This document shows, in pieces, positions 27,401 to 38,531 of a stretch of DNA of 53,632 nt. The notes beneath the pieces were generated by a model. It ran no database searches. It was not told the DNA's origin and saw only the letters and a program-made list of their open reading frames with translations. Each line of letters starts with the position of its first letter. The first letter of the stretch is position 1. The DNA comes from an uncultured Gammaproteobacteria bacterium. GTDB lineage: Bacteria; Pseudomonadota; Gammaproteobacteria; SZUA-229. The stretch lies in contig CAJXZZ010000009.1 of NCBI GenBank assembly GCA_913065105.1, positions 1 to 53,632 on the forward strand, given 5' to 3'. A program made the translations under genes and the position numbers.

Positions 27401-28125
27401 ATGTTTTGATAGTTGATGATGAACACCTTGCCCGCCAACGTTTAAGAAAATTATTATCTGCAACTTCTGAACACCAGATTATCGGTGAAGCTGAAACAGG
27501 TGAAGATGCGCTTCGAAAAACGCAGGCGTCTCATCCTGATGTTGTATTAATGGACATACGTATGCCAGGCATGGATGGCTTAGAGGCCGCCAGTTACATT
27601 AATCGAATGGATAAACCTCCTGCCATCATTTTCACCACCGCCTTTAGCGACCACGCTTTAAATGCGTTCGAAACACACGCCATCGATTATTTACTAAAAC
27701 CAATCAAACAGAGTCGCTTAGAAGCAGCGCTAGAAGCAGCGAAACGCATGAATAAAGCTCAACTAAGCCAGCTTCGTGAAGATGAAACTGGCAACGCCCG
27801 TGAAAGAATATGTGTAAAAAGCAGAGGCACACTTGAGCTCATACCGATTGAAGAAATCGTTTATTTCAAAGCCGATCAAAAATATGTCACCTTACGTACT
27901 GCTGATCAGGAATATCTAATTGAAGAATCACTAAAGTTACTAGAAGATGAATTTGCTCACCAGTTTATTCGGATACATCGTAATGCCCTGGTGGCGCAGC
28001 ACATGTTACAGGGTTTGAAGAAAAACGATCTCGGTCACGCCTGCATCAGCTTCACCGAGATTGATGATTTATTAGAAGTCAGTCGTCGACACCTACCCTT
28101 TATACGTAAAAAGCTGCGTCGCTAA
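27397..28125 (+). CDS. algR: LytTR-family response regulator AlgR
   Basis: 242 aa. The receiver domain (1-~120) has acidic residues D7, D8 and phosphoacceptor D53 ('VVLMDIRMPGMDG'), with T and K at 'FTTAFSDHAL' and 'DYLLKPIKQ'. The C-terminal LytTR DNA-binding domain starts near 140 ('RICVKSRGTLELIPIEEIVYFKADQKYVTL') and includes 'HQFIRIHRNALVAQ'. It would be activated by the sensor encoded just upstream. Its Pseudomonas relative controls exopolysaccharide and type IV pili; the targets here are unknown. Confidence 0.92.
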   Translation: MNVLIVDDEHLARQRLRKLLSATSEHQIIGEAETGEDALRKTQASHPDVVLMDIRMPGMDGLEAASYINRMDKPPAIIFTTAFSDHALNAFETHAIDYLLKPIKQSRLEAALEAAKRMNKAQLSQLREDETGNARERICVKSRGTLELIPIEEIVYFKADQKYVTLRTADQEYLIEESLKLLEDEFAHQFIRIHRNALVAQHMLQGLKKNDLGHACISFTEIDDLLEVSRRHLPFIRKKLRR

Positions 28126-28200
28126 AATAGACTTAAGGCTGTTAAAATCATACCGTGTACAACGCAATAAAAGCTGTTTTATCACAGCTAAAAGACTTAA

Positions 28201-28968
28201 ATGAAAACGGCTACACCACTGTCTAATAAAACCATTCTCATCACCAGGCCTGTCGGTCGTGAGCTACAATTACGCCAACTTATAGAACGGGCAGGGGGCA
28301 ACGTTATCCACTATCCGGCTTTTAGTATAGAGCCGCCTCAAGAGCTTGAAATCGAACAACTTATAACTTTACGCAGCCAACTACATAAGTTTACGATGGC
28401 TATTTTTATTAGCCCAACCGCCGTTGAGCAAAGTCAGATCTATTTCCCTGCGCTACCCGAGCATTTCACTATCGTTTCCATCGGCAGCAAAACTACAGAG
28501 GCGTTAGAACAACAAAATATTTCGGTTGATATTGAAGCGCCCGAACACGATACAGAATCATTGCTACATACTGCCGAATTCCAGATGCCCCAAATAGATG
28601 GGCAAAGAATTGTTATTTTTCGCGGCTCTGGTGGTCGCACCCTGCTCGGTGACACATTAGTTCGACGCGGCGCACAGATACGTTATGTTGAAACCTATCG
28701 GCGTGAAATACCTCATCACACCCCTTTGACTGAACAACAAACTAAAAAACTGGACGCTATTACCATCAGCAGTAATGAAGGTCTGGACAATCTCGTCACG
28801 CTAATGGAAGACCCAAGCCTGTTAATCGGCATTCCACTTGTCGTTCCTGGTCAACGCGCAGTAACTCTCGCAAGACAACATGGCTTTAACACCATTATCG
28901 CTGCAAAAAATGCCACAGACAAAGCCATAGTATCTGCTTTAACTGATTATTTATCATCACTACACTGA
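28201..28968 (+). CDS. hemD: Uroporphyrinogen-III synthase
   Basis: 255 aa. The N-terminal 'KTILITRPVGRELQLRQLIERAGGNVIHYPAFSIEP', the central 'FISPTAVEQ' and 'VSIGSKTTEAL', and 'QRIVIFRGSGGRTLLGDTLVRRGAQIRYVETYRR' form the usual HemD pattern of two alternating domains. The enzyme closes hydroxymethylbilane to uroporphyrinogen III. Unusually, hemC is not upstream: hemD follows algR directly after 75 bp. HemY follows, without the usual hemX between them. Confidence 0.92.
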   Translation: MKTATPLSNKTILITRPVGRELQLRQLIERAGGNVIHYPAFSIEPPQELEIEQLITLRSQLHKFTMAIFISPTAVEQSQIYFPALPEHFTIVSIGSKTTEALEQQNISVDIEAPEHDTESLLHTAEFQMPQIDGQRIVIFRGSGGRTLLGDTLVRRGAQIRYVETYRREIPHHTPLTEQQTKKLDAITISSNEGLDNLVTLMEDPSLLIGIPLVVPGQRAVTLARQHGFNTIIAAKNATDKAIVSALTDYLSSLH

Positions 28969-29073
28969 ACACCCTGTATCACCAAAAAGAGTTACTATAT
29001 ATTTGTTCCTATTTACGATAACCTATAAGGCATCTTTCAACAGATATTAAAATGCTAAACACGGGTGATTGAT

Positions 29074-30354
29074 ATGAATCGACTGTTATATATATTGCTA
29101 ATCTCTGCAATTACTATTGCTGGTTTTTCAATGTATAAACAAAATGATCTCGGCCACATCAGTTTTAATTTTGCTGACTTTTCTTTCGAAACAAATCTTG
29201 TTGTTTTTGGTGCCGGTATTCTTTGCTGCTTGTTTGTGCTTTTAGTTTTAATTAGAAGTGCGAAATTCATTAAAACTGTCTTTATCTACTTCAGTAATAA
29301 ACGACAAAAACATCTTGAACAAAAAGCACACCAGGCATTATCAGAAGGATTAATCGAATACGCAGAAGGCCGCTTTGAACAGGCGGAAAAAGTATTGCTG
29401 CAGCAAGTTAAATACAGTGACAATCGGTTACTTGTTTATCTCTCAGCCGCGCGCGCCGCACAACAAATCGGTGCTCATGATCGCCGCGACGACTATTTAC
29501 GTCTGGCACATACAGAATCACCCACCGCCGATATAGCTATCGGTCTTACTAAAGCTGAATTACAGCTGGCTCATAATCAAAGTGAACAGGCGTTAGCAAC
29601 ACTTACACAACTTAATGAACTTTCAGCAAACCACACTTACATTTTAACGCTACTTGCAAACACCTATAAACGTTTGCAGGACTGGGACAACCTCAATAAA
29701 ATACTTCCCCAGCTTAAAAAACATGGCAACCTATCTGTTGAAAGTTTTCTTTCATTTGAAATTATGGTTTGTAATGGTCAGCTCAGCAATTTTGCTAAAA
29801 CTTCCCTTGTTAATAATAAAGACAACCAGGCTTTACTCTCTTTCTGGAAAACCGCCCCACATCACCTAAAAATATTACCGGGTGTTGTCGAACATTATGC
29901 AAGACAGTTAGTTCGTACAAACGCTGCTGGCGAAGCTGAAACTATTTTACGTGTTTATTTAAACGATAACTGGGAGGAAAGCACCGTTATTTTATATTCG
30001 GAGCTAGACGTACTTGTCGATAATAAGTCACTTGAAATGGCTGAAGGCTGGTTAAAAGATCATCAGCATAATGCCCACCTGTTACTTGCCCTCGGTAAGA
30101 TGTGTTCGTCTCATTCTTTATGGGGCAAAGCACGAAGTTTTCTGGAAGCCAGCATTTCAATTAACCCCATGCCTGAAAGTTATTTAATACTTGCGCGCCT
30201 GTTAGAAGAACATATGAATGAACCCATTGCCGCTCAGGAATGCTATCGTCAGGGCCTGCTTTTACTTGCGGGTGATTGCACTGAAAAAGTTCTGACAAAA
30301 AACACTAACAACTTTGAGCATGAGACGCCATTGTTACAAATCGTTAAGAGTTGA
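29074..30354 (+). CDS. hemY: HemY-type TPR membrane protein of the hem locus
   Basis: 426 aa from the ATG at 29074, chosen because GGGTGA lies 5 bp upstream; a GTG at 29065 would overlap that site. Two hydrophobic segments (about 4-20 and 40-62) are followed by 'KRQKHLEQKAHQALSEGLIEYAEGRFEQAEKVLL', the HemY_N signature, and then by TPR repeats to the C-terminus ('GKARSFLEASISINPMPESYLILARLLEE'). HemY of this family is associated with haem/porphyrin metabolism but is not protoporphyrinogen oxidase. Slightly longer gap (105 bp) from hemD. Confidence 0.9.
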   Translation: MNRLLYILLISAITIAGFSMYKQNDLGHISFNFADFSFETNLVVFGAGILCCLFVLLVLIRSAKFIKTVFIYFSNKRQKHLEQKAHQALSEGLIEYAEGRFEQAEKVLLQQVKYSDNRLLVYLSAARAAQQIGAHDRRDDYLRLAHTESPTADIAIGLTKAELQLAHNQSEQALATLTQLNELSANHTYILTLLANTYKRLQDWDNLNKILPQLKKHGNLSVESFLSFEIMVCNGQLSNFAKTSLVNNKDNQALLSFWKTAPHHLKILPGVVEHYARQLVRTNAAGEAETILRVYLNDNWEESTVILYSELDVLVDNKSLEMAEGWLKDHQHNAHLLLALGKMCSSHSLWGKARSFLEASISINPMPESYLILARLLEEHMNEPIAAQECYRQGLLLLAGDCTEKVLTKNTNNFEHETPLLQIVKS

Positions 30355-30384
30355 AGATAATCTAATAACTAACAATGCTGTATT

Positions 30385-30867
30385 TTATTTTGCTATAACC
30401 TTATCTTGCAGTTTAATAATACCAGTAGAGATCACACGCGCATTGATACCGCCGTGCCCTCTTACTGCGTTATAACCACCCTCACCAAAGTTTTCTTCCA
30501 TACGTGAGCAGGGATGACACAACCCTGTCATTTTTAATATGGCCGTGCCAATTTTAAATTCACGATCTTTCAGCGCCAACAGATTAATACCGCTAACGAC
30601 TATATTTCGTCTTAACTCTTCAGGGGCTATTTTATTTTTGTGCAACAATGATGCAACCGCATCGATATGCTCCCTTTGAATTAAAGTCACGCTTCGATTA
30701 CCGCTACGCCCCGCATAATGGTCGCCATCAAGGCCGTGTTTTAAAACGACCACCGTCTCTACAACCGTTAACGGTTGTCTTTTCCCCGATCGAACACCAA
30801 TCCATTCCACTTTTCCCTGTTGCGGCAGGTTTTGTATCAGTTGTTTTATTGTTGGTTTGTCAAACAA
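30385..30867 (-). CDS. MOSC-domain molybdenum cofactor protein
   Basis: 160 aa, a single MOSC domain. Typical features: 'VLKHGLDGDHYAGRSGNRSVTLIQREH' (42-68), 'LRRNIVVSGINLLAL' (85-99) and the cysteine that binds the cofactor in known members, here C117 within 'GLCHPCSRMEENFGEGG' (C120 is a second Cys). The start is a TTG at 30867; no ATG lies nearby. It begins 12 bp after the flavoprotein reductase gene, suggesting an operon. MOSC proteins of the YiiM/YcbX type reduce N-hydroxylated compounds with electrons from a separate reductase; this pairing would fit. Confidence 0.88.
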   Translation of the reverse strand: MFDKPTIKQLIQNLPQQGKVEWIGVRSGKRQPLTVVETVVVLKHGLDGDHYAGRSGNRSVTLIQREHIDAVASLLHKNKIAPEELRRNIVVSGINLLALKDREFKIGTAILKMTGLCHPCSRMEENFGEGGYNAVRGHGGINARVISTGIIKLQDKVIAK

Positions 30868-30879
30868 GAGAAACTCAGT

Positions 30880-31935
30880 CTATGTCTCTGTTTTGGGTTT
30901 CTGTATGCCCATAGCTTTTAATGCATCATCAGAATACTCGAACGAATCGGAATAAATCTGGGTTTCAGGTAAGCCTTTTTCGTAGAATAGATCCATGCCA
31001 GCTTTAACCATTGGTGGCGGTCCACTTAGATACACATCAAAACCAGATAAATCAGGATAATGCTTAACTACGCTTTCATGCACCAGCCCAGTTTCACCCT
31101 GCCAGTTATCTTCTTCCAATGGGTCAGATAATACCGCCGTGTATTTTAAATTTGGGCACTGCTTCAGCCATTGCTGCACCATCTCATCCATGTATAAATC
31201 CCGCTTCGCGCGTACTCCACAAAACAGGTGGATTGGCCGATCTAAATTGATATAAAACGCATGTTCCAACATACCTTTTAAAGGCGCAAAACCAGTGCCT
31301 CCACCCATCAAAATAATAGGCCGATTACTGTCTTCACGTAAAAAATAGCTGCCTAAAGGGCCTTCGATACGCATCAGGGCTTTTTCTTTCAAACCATCAA
31401 AAACAAAATCACCAAACTGGCCATCCGGCACATGGCGGATATGCAGCTCAATATATGCATCATCGTGCGGCGCATTAGCTATGGAAAACGCGCGGCGTTT
31501 ACCATCTTTTAGTAAAAACTCCAGATACTGCCCCGCCATGAACTGCAACCGCTCAGTTTCCGGCAGTTTTAGCTGTAACATCATGACGTCATGCGTTAAT
31601 AAACTCATTTTCTCAACACGACATGGCAGTGTTTTGATTTCAATATCACCGCTTTTAACAATTTCTCTAACTTTTATTTCAAGGTCACTAATCGCACAGG
31701 CCTGACAAAATAAGGTTTTACCTGCTTCATGTTCTTTTTTAGCCAGTGCACGCAAAGCATCTGTATCGTATTTGGTTTGACCGGCCAGCACCTCTCCTGA
31801 ACATTTTCCACAGGCACCGTTACGGCAACCATATGGTAAGCCCACACCCTGTCTTAAGGCGGCGTCTAAAACAGTTTCGTTCTCTTCAGCAGTAAATTCG
31901 TGCCCACTCGCAGGCACGCTAATCTTAAAACTCAT
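30880..31935 (-). CDS. 2Fe-2S/FAD oxidoreductase (CDP-6-deoxy-glucoseen reductase-like)
   Basis: 351 aa with a plant-type ferredoxin domain first (C37, C42, C45, C77 as the 2Fe-2S ligands), followed by an FNR-like FAD domain ('RRAFSIANAP', RxFS-type motif) and an NAD(P)-binding domain ('MGGGTGFAPLKGM', 'LSGPPPMVKAGMDLF'). Domain order as in CDP-6-deoxy-delta-3,4-glucoseen reductase-like and flavin reductase (Fre-region) proteins that are often annotated near ubiD. Substrate is uncertain. Likely operon with the MOSC gene. ATG at 31935. Confidence 0.9.
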   Translation of the reverse strand: MSFKISVPASGHEFTAEENETVLDAALRQGVGLPYGCRNGACGKCSGEVLAGQTKYDTDALRALAKKEHEAGKTLFCQACAISDLEIKVREIVKSGDIEIKTLPCRVEKMSLLTHDVMMLQLKLPETERLQFMAGQYLEFLLKDGKRRAFSIANAPHDDAYIELHIRHVPDGQFGDFVFDGLKEKALMRIEGPLGSYFLREDSNRPIILMGGGTGFAPLKGMLEHAFYINLDRPIHLFCGVRAKRDLYMDEMVQQWLKQCPNLKYTAVLSDPLEEDNWQGETGLVHESVVKHYPDLSGFDVYLSGPPPMVKAGMDLFYEKGLPETQIYSDSFEYSDDALKAMGIQKPKTET

Positions 31936-32050
31936 GTAAAATAACTCGAATTAATGTCTTGTTCAGCACTATAACTGATTCGACTGGGTATTTTCCCTTA
32001 TTTTAGTAAGAATACAAAACAACTATTTATAAGTATTTAGCAGGTCTTTT

Positions 32051-32305
32051 ATGACGCGTTTAAAAGTTTACAGTACCGGTATCTGTCCCATCTGTGATAA
32101 AACCAAAACATTATTATCAAAATGGGGAATCCCATATGAAGAAGTTCGTGTAGATAAGGATCAAGCGAGTTTACGTGAATTCTCACAAATCACCAATGGC
32201 GCACGCACCGTGCCACAGATAACCATCGATGGAAAATGGATAGGCGGATTCAGCGAATTAACTGAATTACACATGGAAGACGAGCTCGGCGACTTAATGC
32301 AATAA
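32051..32305 (+). CDS. Glutaredoxin (GrxC-like)
   Basis: 84 aa, the size of single-domain glutaredoxins. The dithiol active site is C12-PI-C15 ('GICPICDKT'). The cis-proline/GSH-binding segment is 'TVPQITIDGKWIGGFSEL', diagnostic for glutaredoxin. It has an AGCAGG ribosome-binding site. It is a cytosolic thiol-disulfide reductase using glutathione. Confidence 0.95.
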   Translation: MTRLKVYSTGICPICDKTKTLLSKWGIPYEEVRVDKDQASLREFSQITNGARTVPQITIDGKWIGGFSELTELHMEDELGDLMQ

Positions 32306-32364
32306 TCAGCAGCGGATTCATGTAACAGTAAAAAATTTAAAATAGTTACTAACAATACTAATAA

Positions 32365-32946
32365 CTAATTCGACTTCTTAACAAATTTAGTCAATATAAC
32401 TATTTGCTGGCCATTAACTTTGCCTTCTATATGCTCAGGGTTATCGGCTACTAGTGAAATACCCCGAACTGCGGTCCCGCGTTTAGCGGTAAAATTTGCG
32501 CCTTTTACATTTAAGTCTTTTATCAGGGTAACCGTATCGCCGGACTCTAGTACCGTACCGTTACTGTCCAGATGTTTAACTGTATCTTCCGTATTATCGC
32601 CTTCGCCGGTTGCCTGCGCCCAGGCCAACAATTCGTCGTCCAGATATAACATGTCGAGTAAATCTTGAGACCAGCCTTCTTTTTTTAAACGTGAAAGTAA
32701 ACGCCATGCCATTACCTGTACAGCAGGCGTTTGACTCCACATGCTATCGTTAAGGCAACGCCAGTGATTTGTGTCTGTTTTATTCGGGTTTATTATTTGA
32801 TCGCGGCAGGTTTCACAAAGTAGTACGCTGTCATCAACGTTGCCTTGTGATTCTGGTGGCACTTCATACACTGCTAAATTATCAGTTGCGTTACATAATT
32901 CACACTTTGAATCACTGCGTTGATGTAATGCTTCGACTGTGCTCAT
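32365..32946 (-). CDS. PhnA/YjdM-type zinc-ribbon protein
   Basis: 193 aa. The N-terminal zinc ribbon has C17-x2-C ('CELCNATDN') and C-x2-C ('LCETCRDQI'). The C-terminal PhnA domain is typical: 'SNGTVLESGDTVTLIKDLNVKGANFTAKRGTAVRGI' and 'EGKVNGQQIVILTKFVKK'. PhnA/YjdM is widespread but its function is unsettled (the name came from a phosphonate locus and does not imply phosphonate use). There is an intervening middle region of ~70 residues between the two parts. Confidence 0.88.
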   Translation of the reverse strand: MSTVEALHQRSDSKCELCNATDNLAVYEVPPESQGNVDDSVLLCETCRDQIINPNKTDTNHWRCLNDSMWSQTPAVQVMAWRLLSRLKKEGWSQDLLDMLYLDDELLAWAQATGEGDNTEDTVKHLDSNGTVLESGDTVTLIKDLNVKGANFTAKRGTAVRGISLVADNPEHIEGKVNGQQIVILTKFVKKSN

Positions 32947-33077
32947 GAACGTCTCATTATTCTTTTATGTGATTTTGTACAAACAGCTTTATCTTGTTTC
33001 TGTAAACGAAACTAGCCATAAAGATCATTGCTGTGCACAGACTGGTTACACAACAATTGTTAGCTGCTGAATTCCAG

Positions 33078-33854
33078 TTAATACCTTACCGCTGGTGTTT
33101 CAATTGCAAGGCCGTTAGAACGTGACATCAAATAAAACCCCAATAATTTTATTTCTTCCGAGTCAGTATCAAAGGGGTCGGCTCGTAATAAGGTAAGACA
33201 TTGTTGGATGCGCTGATGGAGACTGGTCACTTCTCCCGTAGCTAGACGATACGCTGGAAAACCATTAGCCTGTCCCTGACTAATCTTTTGACCTCGTATC
33301 ATCTGGCCCGGGTAAAGAGTATGACAATGGTAACAGGACATATCGATCAAACCATAACGTGTCGTGTAAAGTTCTTCACCTTTCTTCAAAAGTTCGCTCA
33401 CCGGGCCATCGGTCTGTATATTAACTATCTCACCATGGGCCTTATTACGTACAAACGTTTCAAGCGCGACCAGATCCGGATGGTCTGTAACTTGAGTCTT
33501 GTCTGAAATAGTAGATCTGCAGTTTTTGATGCGTTTTTGCAGGGTAATAATTTCTTTTGTCTTACTGTTATAAACGGGATAGCGCGCTATTTCTTTCGTG
33601 TTAAATTTCTCGCCTCCTTCACCATGGCAATCGGCACAGGACTTATTATTACTTACATGTTTCTGATTAAATAACTCCTCACCGCGTTCAACCGTTAGCA
33701 AACCAGGGTTTGCAAAATCATCATCCTGCATCTCACGCGTATCGGAAGTTATAAACTCATAACCTGAACGTGGTTCGGCAGCAACACCGTTTACGGTCAA
33801 CAACAGTAAACAGAAACCCGCCATAGTAAAATAATTTTCTTTGATCGACCTCAT
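33078..33854 (-). CDS. soxA: Sulfur oxidation c-type cytochrome SoxA
   Basis: 258 aa with a signal peptide (about 1-26). Two CxxCH haem motifs are present: C73-AD-C76-H77 and C174-YH-C177-H178, so it is a dihaem SoxA. The catalytic cysteine that carries the persulfide in SoxA is represented by C219 in 'QRIQQCL', and C112 in 'RIKNCR' is the matching residue of the first domain. SoxAX attaches thiosulfate to the SoxY swinging arm in the periplasm. It overlaps soxX by 4 bp (ATGA). SoxYZ and SoxB are not in the window. Confidence 0.95.
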   Translation of the reverse strand: MRSIKENYFTMAGFCLLLLTVNGVAAEPRSGYEFITSDTREMQDDDFANPGLLTVERGEELFNQKHVSNNKSCADCHGEGGEKFNTKEIARYPVYNSKTKEIITLQKRIKNCRSTISDKTQVTDHPDLVALETFVRNKAHGEIVNIQTDGPVSELLKKGEELYTTRYGLIDMSCYHCHTLYPGQMIRGQKISQGQANGFPAYRLATGEVTSLHQRIQQCLTLLRADPFDTDSEEIKLLGFYLMSRSNGLAIETPAVRY

Positions 33855-34369
33855 TTCAGCGTCACCAGATACGCAACAACATCTTCAACCTGCTGTGCAG
33901 ATAAAAATGTTCTTCCTATGTAAGGTTTTCCAGGGCGGTTAATTAAACTGGGGTCACGATAAAAACCGGGCATAATCGACATTGGATTTATATGTCGAGT
34001 ATCGACGACACGAAGTCGGATGAACCCTTCCGGCAATCGGCTGCTTACGCCTTCAAGCGGTGGTCCGATCGTACCGTACGCTTCAATACCGTCGATGGGT
34101 AATTGATGGCAGGCCAGACAGTTGCCCTTACTGCCATCAGACGCTATCGCCTGGCCGCGTTTTGCGTCACCAATGTGATTACATAACGGTTTTTCAATTG
34201 AGTAATTAGCTTCTTGCCACTCACAGTATGGTTCTGGCGGAGGCATCTTATCTGGACTGTCGGCAACACCATTGTCAGAAAACAATACTAGAAAAACTGA
34301 AATAAAAGTAGCAACTAGCGAAATGGTTCTCGGTTGAGTTATGGTCCGATTATAAGGCCGGCAATTCAT
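33851..34369 (-). CDS. soxX: Sulfur oxidation c-type cytochrome SoxX
   Basis: 172 aa with an N-terminal hydrophobic signal region (about 15-36). The single haem motif is C84-LA-C87-H88 ('KGNCLACHQLP'), with M133 ('SIMPGFYR') as likely axial ligand. 'GTIGPPLEGVSSRLPEGFIRLRVVDTRHINPMS' matches SoxX. It forms the SoxAX heterodimer with the product of the next gene. The start ATG at 34369 lacks a clear Shine-Dalgarno sequence, so an alternative start cannot be excluded. Confidence 0.94.
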   Translation of the reverse strand: MNCRPYNRTITQPRTISLVATFISVFLVLFSDNGVADSPDKMPPPEPYCEWQEANYSIEKPLCNHIGDAKRGQAIASDGSKGNCLACHQLPIDGIEAYGTIGPPLEGVSSRLPEGFIRLRVVDTRHINPMSIMPGFYRDPSLINRPGKPYIGRTFLSAQQVEDVVAYLVTLK

Positions 34370-34487
34370 AATTTATTGGTGTTTTTCATATTTATACTCG
34401 AAATAAGTAATACGAACATTTTAAGGACTAAATTGCGCAGTTTTCTTAACAAAGGTCATGTAAACCTTCTTAATCTATAATATTTTT

Positions 34488-35954
34488 TTAATTTATTCCC
34501 AGTTCTTGCCAGATGTCATCGACTCGAGACTTTACTGCTTCATCCATTTTTATCGGTGTCCCCCATTCTCTGTCGGTTTCACCGGGTAATTTGTTAGTGG
34601 CATCAATACCCACTTTTGAACCTAAACCAGAAACCGGTGAGGCAAAATCCAAATAATCAATCGGTGTATTTTCTATCATGGTGAAGTCACGCACTGGATC
34701 TACTCGTGTACTCATCGCCCAGATTACATCTTGCCAGTCTCGGATATTAACGTCGTCATCCACCACGATAACAAACTTGGTGTACATAAATTGTCGCAGG
34801 AAAGACCAGACACCCATCATTACGCGTTTGGCATGGCCTGGATACTGTTTTTTCATGCTAACGATGGCGACCCGATAGGAGCAACCTTCAGGAGGTAAAT
34901 AGAAATCTATAATTTCCGGAAACTGTTTTTGGAGTATAGGAATGAAAACTTCATTTAATGCCACGCCTAAAATAGCGGGTTCATCCGGTGGTCGGCCAGT
35001 ATACGTACTATGATAAATCGGATTTTTACGGTGGCTGATTCTCTCGATGGTAAACACCGGAAACATTTCAGTTTCGTTATAATAACCGGTGTGGTCACCA
35101 TATGGGCCTTCTTCGGCAATTTCATCAGGATAAATAAACCCTTCTAAAATATATTCTGCCGATGCAGGTACCTGTAGATCACTTAGGGTGCATCTAACCA
35201 CTTCGGTTTTACTGCCGCGTAATAAACCCGCAAAGCCATATTCAGATAAGGCATCTGGCACCGGTGTTACGGCCGCTAAAATTGTTGCTGGATCTGCACC
35301 AAGAGCAACCGCTATGGGGAAAGGTTCGCCGGGATGCTGCTGTTGCCATTCAAGAAAATCTAACGCGCCGCCACGTTGTGCCAGCCAACGCATGATGACT
35401 TTATTTTTTGCTATAACTTGCTGGCGATAGATACCTAAATTCTGCCTTTCTTTTTGAGGCCCTCTGGTCACCACCAGCCCCCAGGTAATTAAAGGCGCAA
35501 CATCACCCGGCCAACAGGTTTGAATGGGGATTGAATTTAGATCAACCTCATCTTTTTCAAAGACGATTTCCTGGCAAGGGGCTTTTTTGATTTCTTTGGG
35601 CGCCATGTTCAACACTTGTTTGAAAACAGGCATTTTCTCCCAGGCGTCTTTCAATCCTTTCGGTGGATCAGGTTCTTTTAAAAAGGCGAGTAATTTACCG
35701 ACTTCACGTAGAGCTTCTATCGACTCTTCGCCCATGCCCATAGCAACACGCTGGGTGGTACCAAATAAATTGGCTAAAATCGGCACTGAAGAGTTTTTTA
35801 CGTTTTCAAATAATAACGCGGGGCCCTGTTGTTTAAGGGTGCGATCACAAATTTCGGTTATTTCTAGGTAGGGATCAACTTCTACGCTGATACGTTTTAA
35901 TAATCCTTTACCTTCAAGTTGTTTTATGAAGTCGCGTAGATCGTTATATTTCAT
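34488..35954 (-). CDS. ubiD: UbiD, 4-hydroxy-3-polyprenylbenzoate decarboxylase
   Basis: 488 aa, the standard length. Features of prFMN-dependent UbiD enzymes: '[18 protein letters not shown]' at the start, '[18 protein letters not shown]', '[45 protein letters not shown]' with the conserved Glu-Arg-Glu-type region, and '[30 protein letters not shown]'. It decarboxylates the polyprenyl-hydroxybenzoate intermediate in ubiquinone synthesis. It sits 63 bp after gyrB and 118 bp before soxX. Confidence 0.97.
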   Translation of the reverse strand: MKYNDLRDFIKQLEGKGLLKRISVEVDPYLEITEICDRTLKQQGPALLFENVKNSSVPILANLFGTTQRVAMGMGEESIEALREVGKLLAFLKEPDPPKGLKDAWEKMPVFKQVLNMAPKEIKKAPCQEIVFEKDEVDLNSIPIQTCWPGDVAPLITWGLVVTRGPQKERQNLGIYRQQVIAKNKVIMRWLAQRGGALDFLEWQQQHPGEPFPIAVALGADPATILAAVTPVPDALSEYGFAGLLRGSKTEVVRCTLSDLQVPASAEYILEGFIYPDEIAEEGPYGDHTGYYNETEMFPVFTIERISHRKNPIYHSTYTGRPPDEPAILGVALNEVFIPILQKQFPEIIDFYLPPEGCSYRVAIVSMKKQYPGHAKRVMMGVWSFLRQFMYTKFVIVVDDDVNIRDWQDVIWAMSTRVDPVRDFTMIENTPIDYLDFASPVSGLGSKVGIDATNKLPGETDREWGTPIKMDEAVKSRVDDIWQELGIN

Positions 35955-36017
35955 TAATTTACTTATCTAAACTTTAACGGTTTAAACCAATTGAATAATA
36001 ATATTAGCGCGGTTTTT

Positions 36018-38444
<2,427 letters not shown>

Positions 38445-38531
38445 TTATTTGAACTACCGCATTATATCAGGTCTTTAATACTGATAACTGTGTGAGACAC
38501 AATAAACATTACTTTTATCCCGTTTTTTAAA

